Source: Mya arenaria (lineage: Eukaryota; Mollusca; Bivalvia; Myida; Myidae). From it: a DNA stretch of 64,000 nucleotides. The DNA is taken from positions 27,477,247-27,541,246 of the forward strand of contig NC_069135.1 of the NCBI RefSeq assembly GCF_026914265.1, in the 5' to 3' direction. This document shows, piece after piece, positions 52,401-61,100 of the stretch. The notes beneath the pieces are model-generated. The model saw only the letters and a program-made list of their open reading frames with translations, was not told where the DNA came from and did not search any database. Every line of letters starts with the position of its first letter. Within the stretch, counting starts at the first letter, position 1. The translations under genes and the position numbers were made by a program.

Positions 52401-55217
52401 TCACCTGAATCAAGATAAAACAGATATGAGATATAAATTCAAATTTACTGGATTACATAGAAGGAGAATTTGCTAGGCTAATAGTGCTGATTGATATATT
52501 TATAATGCACAAGCTTTCTCGAGCGATACCATTTATGTACAATGTAAATTAAGGGGCTGCATTACAGATGCTTCTTATGTTGAATGTTAACCATTTTCTC
52601 AAATCTGACATTATTCTTAACTGTTTTATTCTTAAGGAGACAAGCTATGCTAAAAGCATACTTTCCAATTAACATACAGGAACAACTGTGGGGTTTTTTA
52701 ACTTTAAAATCTAAGTTTCTGCAAGAAATATAACATTTTAAAAATTACCACTGAAGATAAAATATTAGAAATATCTTAAGTTGCATCATTAATTTGGCCC
52801 AATTATGTATTGGATTCGTAGACTGCCTTGGATCTCTAAATATTGTCATTCATCCGTAACTTGCAATTGAAACTGATTCTGCAATAACAGTTTGTGTCTA
52901 AAAGTTAAACAGATACAGATTTCTAACAATAAATCTATTAAGTTTGAAGACATTCATTAACATACATTATAAAAATCAAAATGTCACACCTTTTTCGGTA
53001 TTGTCATCATTTTCATCTTCATCGGATGCTTGCAAGAAAGCTTCTATTTCATCCTGATTTATCACCCCATCTGAAATACATTATAAATAAAATCTCCAAA
53101 GGAATTTGAATATCAACAGTTGTCATCAAACAATGCATAGCCTTTATTTGAAATATGAAGTCAAGAAACCGTTTATGATAAAATAACTAACACATTGCAT
53201 TCTTTTTTTTAAAAAACCAATGAATCCTCCAGAAATGATGTCAGCTTTACTGCAATATAAACACACCTACGCTTCCATTAAATTTCAAGGAAGTTTCGAA
53301 AAAGAATACTACATGCATGATATGGACTAAAACTTCAAAAAATAATTCTATTGAAGTTAATGGACTTTAAAGGGACTGTGTCACAGATTGGCACCAAAAA
53401 AAGTTTTTTTCTGTAACAAATCTCAGGACAATTATCTGATAGAATGTGTTATGCTTTGATATCATAATTGTAAAAAAAGTACCAAAATGTAAAAAAAAAT
53501 TGTGTCGGAGACCGGGTTCGAACCTGCGTCGCCAAAATTGAAGTCCAGCGTCTTACTGACTGAGCTATTAAGGCTTATTCTAATCAGGTGGCATAAATTG
53601 ATAATTAAGCTATACACCTACCTCGGTAATATCAAATGATAACACCGACTAGTCAATCACGCATAAGGAATGAATTCTACCTGGTAGACATACCCAGTAA
53701 TCTTTTTTAATGGAAAAATACGAAATAACTGCTAAACTTGAATAAATTGTAAACTATGTGGTACTTCAGTTAGTAAGTTTCAATTCATTGTACACATCAA
53801 TGCCAAGTTTATGTCATTTTTCGACAAGTTTTTTTTTCTTCGCTATTTTATGACCTTTAAGATCCATATTTTAGCACTAAAATCCAAATTGATGGCATGG
53901 AAAATTCATACTTCTGGTTTCAAATTCTTAATGAAAGCTCTGGAGCTAGTGGTTGAAATTAGCGCTTGCAAGCCCTGCAATGGTTAAAATGTCTTCTGGG
54001 CTAATTAAATAATGGAATTTATATAGCTGTACCTGTCAGAAGTTTTTAAGTCGAAGAATTCAGACTTTCATCCAAAAAAATTATTTCAATCTGTCAGGAA
54101 CCAAAACTCCCTTGTGTCTTACCACAATTAACTAATTTAATTAACATACCTTTATTTGACTTCTGAGGTTCGGCCACCTCACTGCAATCTTTAGGAATCC
54201 CCGGGACCGGTTCATCACAATCAGAATCCTCTAAAAAAGCTGTAAGCTCTTCCAAGTCACATTCATCTGGAACAGACATTGCAAAATAATTTTGCCATAC
54301 CGAAAACTTATATTCAATACCTTTTGTTCTTTGTCTAAATTCAGATTTTTACAGAATAAATTACCCGAGACCCACTTAAATTTTACTAGGGTTGACTGAT
54401 GGATCGGTGTGGTAAGTTCTGCAGTACTGTTCTTAACATAAATGTTGAGCAGACAGTTTATACACAACGCAAGTCAATGCCAAATTGATTCTATGCTTGG
54501 CGTCAATAGGGTGGATAGGTTTTCAACATTTTCTGCCTCCAAAACGAATGAAAAAACATTTACTACATTGTACACTCAAAATAAAGCACAATACTGATTT
54601 CCTAAAGCTGAGTTAATAAAATAAAAAACATACTTGTATGAGTTAAGAGATATTTTACAGACTCAAGTTCAATTTGTATTTGTATTGGAAATGTGTGTAC
54701 AGCATAAATATGGTACACAGAAAGTTCAATTTGGATAATGACCATTTATACATGCAGACTAGAATACCAGTGGACGTTCATTCATCCATACAATTTGTAC
54801 AATGAATCATGTTGATACCTACTGTATACATGCGTGCAGGCAATATTTATTTACTACATTTAATTAGCAGCATTGTTTCATTTATTTCATCCCGTTAACA
54901 TTTTAACAAAAATCAGTAAACATGGGAGCCTTAGTCTACATGTAGATTACACTGATAATTACAAAATTAATTCTCTTAATTAGTGTTGTTCTGATGATTG
55001 ATCATAAGCAAAAATCAATCCAAACAGTCAACATTGACGTCTTTCAATATATAGTGAACATTTGTCTTCATTCACTTCCCTTAAACTTCTTACAAAAATA
55101 GTATTGTTTTCATTTTAAATTCAAAACTGTGTTATTAATATGCTAGATAAATGCTAGATATAGGATCCTAAATTGATCATAAAAAACTTGAAAAGTTCAG
55201 CCATACTTACCTGCCAT
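37402..55217 (-). CDS. MCM10: MCM10, replication initiation factor
   Basis: MCM10 joins the CMG helicase at origins, binds single-stranded DNA and DNA polymerase alpha, and is needed for helicase activation and elongation. The gene reads as 24 coding GT-AG exons totalling about 1194 aa (human: 875). The extra length is mostly a repetitive N-terminal region. All three expected parts are present: an acidic/coiled-coil N-terminus, the OB-fold plus CCCH zinc finger core (WVTMGVVVHKTEP, GKTFCIWKLSDLQ, TFFLFGNVYKDHWK) and the C-terminal zinc ribbon (GTQRFFKCKQCKTRT, DCGSFNFERV). The ATG at 55217-55215 lies in an exon giving only MA plus one base, whose acceptor at 55243 shows that a non-coding 5' exon lies further upstream. 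One junction (43754 to 43322) needs a weaker AG at 43338 to keep frame. CFAP100 lies head-to-head. A duplicate of the 3' end is at 16-17.5 kb. Confidence 0.95.
38165..38377 (-). repeat. Tandem copies of the MCM10 zinc-ribbon exon 3' end
   Basis: Just past exon 22, three units of about 62 bases (38316-38372, 38252-38315, 38190-38251) repeat the last part of that exon. They read through in one frame for 70 codons: CKTRTLCFNKNIPTKACKY, CKTCILCFKNRMPTKACKY, then a degraded CKTSTLCLIKMLTKTF. Unit boundaries keep CAA|GTATGY, the same donor form as the true exon end. A SINE-like insert at about 38374-38425 separates them from exon 22. Confidence 0.85.
38374..38425 (-). repeat. Compressed tRNA-derived SINE fragment
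   Basis: The minus strand reads tggttagcgcagtgggttcg then attcccagc. An A-box-like string and a B-box-like GGTTCGATTCC lie almost fused, without the usual ~30 bases between them. It is probably an internally deleted SINE head within the MCM10 intron. Confidence 0.55.
41980..42480. repeat. Probable interspersed repeat in an MCM10 intron
   Basis: Contains acatggacgggctgacggac followed by tcctgtcggggagg, reminiscent of the ctgacggac-rich ends of the element at 36.1 kb. Short ORFs on both strands are not coding in my view. Boundaries are unclear. Confidence 0.3.
42745..42890. repeat. Interspersed repeat, copy 1
   Basis: Shares agcccaaattcttata, a tctatataaa-ttca-like block and accagtgcacggcttatggg with 62345-62465, in the same order and orientation. 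It is a dispersed family of about 130 bases. Confidence 0.55.
44843..45632. mobile_element. Terminal-inverted-repeat MITE, 790 bases
   Basis: The ends are exact inverted copies over at least ctgtgaaatcattaatgttc, and the following gtggg/ccccac strings extend the similarity. TA flanks both sides (44841-44842 and 45633-45634), as expected for a Tc1/mariner-type TA target duplication. Subterminal repeats of ttcgtgg occur near both ends. No transposase is seen. It lies in an MCM10 intron. Confidence 0.87.
48125..48300 (+). repeat. tRNA-derived SINE
   Basis: The head ccagtggtctagttactata, then gcctctcacccaagaggtcg and a B-box-like GTGGGTTTGAATCC, is a tRNA-like promoter. The body includes acaccagtactagtttctatcc, shared with the minus-strand copy at 61.74-61.88 kb. 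Confidence 0.75.
48480..48595 (+). repeat. Dispersed repeat fragment
   Basis: Contains tgttgtgggggaaactcgag and tacccggagaaacccacttg. A diverged copy is at about 60365-60500. I recognise it as a common repeat of marine invertebrates, often next to tRNA-like SINE heads. Confidence 0.55.
49121..55217 (-). other. MCM10: MCM10 exons 1-8: N-terminal region
   Basis: Coding exons 55217-55211, 54266-54150, 53070-52990, 52404-52297, 51894-51862, 51253-50891, 50241-49627 and 49228-49121; every junction is phase 1. Exons 2, 3 and 4 repeat one acidic motif: LEELTAFLEDSDCDE, DEIEAFLQASDEDE, AEIEAFLDASDDDV. Exon 5 (DDGGLFDDDFDG) matches the human ELFDADGDG stretch. Exon 6 is very acidic, with two runs of consecutive Asp. 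Exon 7 begins with the coiled-coil heptads (EMAAMSKRMKELQEMLNA) used by vertebrate MCM10 for self-association, then has about ten Ser/Lys/His-rich repeats of 12-14 residues. Confidence 0.88.
53368..53580 (-). repeat. tRNA-derived SINE, about 210 bases
   Basis: The minus strand starts gccttaatagctcagtcagt then aagacgctgg (A box), with ggttcgaacccggtctccga (B box) at tRNA spacing. An AT-rich body follows, and it ends near ctgtgacacagtccctttaa. It lies between MCM10 exons 2 and 3. Confidence 0.8.
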
Positions 55218-55341
55218 GTTTAATTTAAGTCTTCCAGTTCGCCTGTAAAATACAGAAGGTAGTTCTCAAATTTAACAATATATTTTTTATCTAAATGTAA
55301 CAGTTTGGGTCAAAGTTAAAATGTGACTATATCATGCACCA

Positions 55342-55637
55342 GTCAATTCTTACCACGCCCCCCTCCCCAGGTCTTGGGTGATAGCGGGGGAAATGGGCAG
55401 TGTTTTTACCTTCCAGGTGGGCCTGCAGTGCTGAGTGAATGTGGTAGTTTTGTTTTTGTACCAAAAATAGCTGGGTATGGGCCTTCCCTAAGATGTCCTC
55501 GGGATGCGGTGGCATTCGGCGAGATTTTACTGGCAGTTTGTCCTCGCAGGGCGGGGCTTTTATCTGGGATTGGCTGGATTTATAGTCTAGGTCCCCGTTA
55601 TTTCCCTGGACCCGGGGGGGCCTTGGTTACAATTGAC
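55342..55637. mobile_element. GC-rich MITE with imperfect terminal inverted repeats
   Basis: The left end gtcaattcttaccacgcccc matches the reverse complement of the right end, gtcaattgtaaccaaggccc. Both are followed by C/G runs. At about 296 bases and far richer in GC than its surroundings, it sits about 100 bases from the MCM10 start exon. The 111-codon ORF over it is not a gene. Confidence 0.65.
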
Positions 55638-55831
55638 AATAGGCAAAATAAATCTTAAACCCCATTTTTTTCACCTGTTCTGCTTTTTCATTGAACGTAA
55701 ATACTATAGCACATATTTGTACTTGAAACATTTTATCTGTGGTCCTGCTCTAAATGCTATGGACTTATAAATTTATGGCTTGTAGTTTATACACATATCA
55801 AAATATAGAGTTTGGCATAGACTGTCATGTT

Positions 55832-56502
55832 CAGAGTTCCCACTTACTTTTTTTACAAAGGCTAAACTTACCCCCAGGTACAAAAATTGGGGTAAAATGC
55901 AATTTTTGGGAGTATGAAATAAATATTTTATATTTTTTTATTGAAAAGTTACATTATAACAAATTGTTAGTTTTGTATTTGTATTTCAATCCCTGCGCAT
56001 TGAAAATGTTTACAACCAGTTATAAAAACTGTACTTTTCCTATACTTTTTGTATTCTGTTATAAGAATGTCAAACAATGCAGATGGAATTCCCATGCGTA
56101 GATTGGTTACAAGGTTTTGGCGTAGATTGGTTACAAGATTTGCTGCTTATCATTCATTTCACCAGGCGTAAAAAGTTATAACCTGTCTACATTGAAATGA
56201 CGTCACCAAGCAGAATCTGCAGTTGAGCCAATCAATACTAGATAGTATTTGTCATGTCTATTTTCAGAATGTGGTGTGGGATTCCGATGGAATTAATATT
56301 TGCCCCCCATGATTTTCGGACGCGCGTGATCTCCTACCCGGTGAAAAATGTTCCCATGATTTTACTTTTTTTTGATAGATTTTTTTTAGCTATTGTTTAC
56401 TTTTCCCGCAAATATTGTGGTTTGAAAATTAGTCTTGTTGAAGCCAAACATTCAACAAACAACAACAGATTTACGAAATATTTTACCCGAGTGGGAACTC
56501 TG
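55832..56502. mobile_element. hAT-like non-autonomous element
   Basis: The ends are inverted copies: CAGAGTTCCCACT at 55832 and AGTGGGAACTCTG at 56502. Direct catgtt flanks both sides (55826-55831 and 56503-56508). The TIR form resembles hAT elements, although their target duplication is usually 8 bases and I see only 6. No transposase. An internal tandem pair, gcgtagattggttacaag, lies near 56095-56140. Confidence 0.65.
56391..56440. promoter_or_regulatory. E2F-like site within a direct repeat, copy 1
   Basis: TTTTCCCGCAAA at 56401-56412 fits the E2F consensus TTTSSCGC. It lies in a ~50-base block (tattgtttacttttcccgca, then aatattgtggtttgaaaa) that recurs at about 56804. MCM10 is a known E2F target in vertebrates. 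This copy lies inside the hAT-like element, so function is uncertain. Confidence 0.4.
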
Positions 56503-56803
56503 CATGTTGATTTAAATTAATAATGCTGGAATTCTCCTTGTCTTGTTCAATTGTTAACTATCCATATGTTTTCGTACAACTGCTTAGCAAAATTGACATG
56601 AAGCCTATTTGTAGGTGCACTAAGTTGATTGAAATTCGGACAAACACTTGAAAAAAAATAACTACCTGCACAAATATGGAGCTGTGATTAGCTACATCTC
56701 TAGTATAATAACGAAATATGCTTTAACAATCACATTCTCTCATCGATCACTTCATTTAAGTCACTTATACTTAGGAGTACAATAAGTTGTTACCTATTTC
56801 GCC

Positions 56804-56856
56804 TATTGTTGTTTACTTTTCCCGCAAATATTGTGGTTTGAAAATAAGTCTTGTTG
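56804..56856. promoter_or_regulatory. E2F-like site within a direct repeat, copy 2
   Basis: The same block as at 56391, with TTTTCCCGCAAA at 56817-56828, outside the hAT-like element. It lies about 1.6 kb upstream of the MCM10 ATG and about 1.35 kb upstream of the CFAP100 ATG, where a shared promoter could be. The following ~20 bases (agttcgcgtcgacc) are locally CpG-rich. Confidence 0.4.
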
Positions 56857-56859
56857 TGA

Positions 56860-58173
56860 AGTTCGCGTCGACCATTTGACTGGTTTAAAATATTTTACCA
56901 TTGATTAAGGTATTTTATTCCATAAGTAGTGACCAGTCAGTGTTGTCATTAGTAACAAGCGAAAATCCTGATCATAGGTAGGTTTTGGAATTAAAATCCA
57001 AAATACACGGAGTTTATGGTTTTTAATGAAATATTTGTCAGCGTAATACATTAAATAGAAAAGGTTTATCCATTTAAACATTTAGTTTCTTTCAAATCGA
57101 TCGTTTCCTTTTATTTTGTCAATGGCATAAGTTTAAGACTAAAAAAAAGCATAGACTAAAATACTCTGTTTATACGACTCCTACCTCTATAGAATACACT
57201 GTCTATTAGACTCGAAAAGTATTTAAGGTGTTAATCAGGTATCTATTCTTTACTTTGACCAACTGTTATTAGAGTAACAAAATGATTAATCATATACATT
57301 ATGTTAGACTATTTAGTCGGAACGCTTGATCCATGTTGATCATAGTCTAGTGATTTTAATGAATTTTGTTTGGGGTAGAATAATGAAACAGGTACACAAG
57401 TATCAGTAACATCATCATGTGTTCTAGGCTGTGTTTACTAACAGTGTCGCTTTCACAGTCAGAGTGTGACATAATATACTTATGCTGTCCCGTCTACATC
57501 AGCCGATTAGTAAAAGCATAACCCTTAATTGCTTTGAATAATACTTTGTCAGCCACTTCATCAAATAACACATCCAATGCGGTTACTAGCACTTATTTTA
57601 TAGGTATATTTAAGAATTGAATGTTGTAGCATTGCAGTTCATTTGTGTATGAAAACATTTGGTAAGTGCACTGTTAGGGTTATTGAGACGGTAAGGGTTA
57701 TTTACACTTGTTATTTAATGAAATTTGTGGAATAGTTCAACAATACATTGAAAAGTAATGCTTCCAGAACAGTTGAATGTCATGTAAATTTGGAGAGGCA
57801 CAGTGTCACAAACATCACTTGTTTTATTGACGTCTCATCATTTTACCGCAATAAAAAATCACAAAGGTCAGAGACTGTCCGAAGTTGCTGCGAATACAAA
57901 TGCAATTAAAAGAGTATGCATTAGAATAAGTAAGAGCAATAGGAGAAATAATTGTAAATTCATGTAAATACTAAATGGTGCAAATTATTTTTAGCTGCTT
58001 TACTTTTCAGACCTTTGAATATAAGAAGTGAATGTAGCTTGTTACGTAACAGTGGCAGGAGTTTCAAGGTTGGAAGACATGTAATTCAATTAGATTTTCA
58101 TCATTGAATTAATATTTCTTTTCAGATTCTTCAAGATTCGACATTAACTGACCAATAGAAGCTTAAAAAGAAA
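56860..58173. other. MCM10/CFAP100 divergent intergenic, rest
   Basis: AT-rich with no ORF of note. An acceptor-like tttcag at about 58120-58125 suggests the CFAP100 start codon is in its second exon, with a 5' UTR exon upstream. Confidence 0.35.
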
Positions 58174-61100
58174 ATGGCAGATTCCCCAACAAGATCCAAT
58201 ATGGATTCGCCAGATGCATCAGTTATGTCAGGAAAAAAGTCAAGTATGTTAACTAATTATGCTTTTATAAGCATTATCATACCTCTGTTCTTACAATTAA
58301 TCATTTTTTATGACCCGCTACTTGTGTTATGTTTATTTCTAAAGGATTTATATGTCGAATTAAAACTGTGTCTCTTCCCTCATACAAACTCAGAGCTTTC
58401 CTATAAAAGTTGATATACCGTATCCTGAATATTTATTTCATTTTTTTCTCAGTATAAATTTTATTCTTAGCATTACTGTTTGATAGAGTTAGAATAAAAT
58501 GTTAAACTATTATAACATACGATATTCTAAAAAAAGTAATTGCAAACAAAAGTTTAGGAGAACTTTTATTTCAGGACAATTAATCATTTTTTATGACCCG
58601 CTACTTGTGTTATGTTTATTTCTAAAGGATTTATATGTCGAATTAAAACTGTGTCTCTTCCCTCATACAAACTCAGAGCTTTCCTATAAAAGTTGATATA
58701 CCGTATCCTGAATATTTATTTCATTTTTTTCTCAGTATAAATTTTATTCTTAGCATTACTGTTTGATAGAGTTAGAATAAAATGTTAAACTATTATAACA
58801 TATGATATTCTAAAAAAAGTAATTTCAAACAAAAGTTTAGGAGAACTTTTATTTCAGGACAAGACAACCAGTCAAGGCAATCTGGTCGTGTCACTTTCCC
58901 AAACTCTGCAAAGTCCAGCTCCAACCATTCAGTTCTTTCCGGTAAGCCACACAATTTATAAAATCTGTTAATCTAGGTGTACATGACCATTATGTGACAT
59001 AGAAAATTGGACTGAACCTTGGCTACCTTTTCTCTTTTTCTTCTGTGTGATTTAAATGACATTGTCAGACAATTACACAAAAATATATTATTTTTTTTAA
59101 CTGATGACAACAAATATACTTGTTGTTTTGTGTCTTAAAGAATTGCAGATTTAGTGTATTATTTGCAACTGTGTACAGGTGTAAGTGAAAACATGCAGAT
59201 GTGGGTCAATCAAATAGGCATGTGTATTAGTCTAGCTATTGCAAAACTCAGATGTTGTGATGCAAATGGTTTCCATCATAATAAATATGTTTACAGATGA
59301 CACTGCACCAGCAGGCAATCCATTCAAAATGCCCCCAGACAGTGATATCTTCCTGATGAGGGACAAAGAGAGACAGAGAAAGAAACAGGTCAGTGTTCAG
59401 GGATTTACTGGTGGCTGTTTCATCAAGAGTCTTCGGAGCAATTTTTTCAGGGTCCATTTTCTGAAATATCTATAGCCTGGCTCAGAAAACTGAAATCTTA
59501 AATGGTTCTAAATATCTATAATATAACTTATTTTGGCAAATGATGTGTGTCTGATAGTAATATAGATTATTTGTAACAGATACAGCAATTTTTACCATTA
59601 TTGCTCCTGTTAAAATAGCTTTTTTACAACAAACTCAAGTTGTTAGTGAATATGTTCCCAGTACATAATTATTGTCCATGATACAAACAATTTCTTAGGA
59701 TTATTGGGTTTTCGCCGGGAATTCCCATCTTAAAGTGACTGAGGACCCTCGTTGTTGACTAATTGAGAGTCTTGTTACCAACAAAATTAATAATGTTCAT
59801 TAAATACAAGTCCAAGTTCTTTAACTAGATATAGACCTTCTATATGTAATAGTATGTTCATATAGGGAATCTTTCTCTCACTATTTTTCTCTGTACAATT
59901 ATCCTTGCTAGCTGATTATAATACAGTAAACAACTAAACAATTTAATTAAATGTTTACTTCATTTCAGGAAAGGCTACGACAGCGAGACCTGAAAGTCCA
60001 TGAAAAGACAACCTATGCTTCTAAGGTTAACTTTAAAACCGCCCAGATGATTAAACCAACAGACTCTGATGACGAAAAAGATGAAGAGGAAACAGACAAA
60101 GCTGTTGCTGTTAAAGACGATCCACAGTTTACCATTGCTGTTACTAGAGGTAATAGTTGGTTTATTATAAAGAAGTGTTCTTGAAAACCATATTTGAATG
60201 TACAGGGATCAGGATACAGTTTTGAAAAAGGTGAAAGTTGTTGGCAATATTGGAATTTCTTTCTTTTTGCCTGTAATATGAGCTTTCGGCAAACTTCTTC
60301 TCCAAGTTTCCCATTTGTTTGATCATTATTTTACAACGATTGTGAAAGTTATATCAACTTATACTAAGTCGCACTCCTTGGCATGATGTTGTGGTTTTCT
60401 GTTGTGGGGGAAACCAGAGAATAATAACCCACTTTTCTGGCTTATTGAACACCAACCAAACTCCAGGCTGGGAATTGAACCTGATCCTTGATAAAAATAA
60501 TACTAATATTTGCCCTCTTTGTGTTGAAAAATGTTTAGAGAATGCTGGTGTGTCTGTTTTCTGTGAAATTTAAAAACTTCTCATCCAAGATCACACTAAT
60601 TAATATTAGAAACCATCTGTTGCAGATCGCCATGTGGAGAAAGAGTCCCTTGCTGAATACATTGCAAAGAAAAGAGAAATGTTCCTAGTCCAAGTAAGTA
60701 TGAATAAATGTCAATTTGCCACCCTTTGAAAAACAATGTCTGCAGTTGTCCAGCTGAATATTCAAAAAAGGCCCAATTTTATTCCGACCTCTAAAGTAAG
60801 CAAATAAAAAATATGTTATATTGTACAAATCACAGCGGGGTCTCTTCTGTTGTCTTAGGATAAGTCATTGCTTGTATAAAAGTCCCTACCTGGTATAATG
60901 AATGAAAATTTCAGGCAGCTGCAATCTAAAAGTTAAATAAGGATGACAATGGTTCTGAGTTTTTGCATTCACATTATATTACAGTGCTTAAATCTGCTGT
61001 GTTTTAATAATTTAACATTTGATTCTCAATTTATCCTGTTCTTGAAATTTGCTTTATGGTCATAAATTCAGACTGGAAATTTACTAAGGTAATTGATTCA

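Noticed and set aside
53505-53580. Possible true tRNA gene
   Set aside because: A and B boxes are good, but an AT-rich SINE body follows and the stem bases do not pair well in my reading. Called a SINE.
55323-55658. 111-codon ORF in the GC-rich patch
   Set aside because: It lies within a MITE with inverted ends; the low stop frequency is due to GC content.
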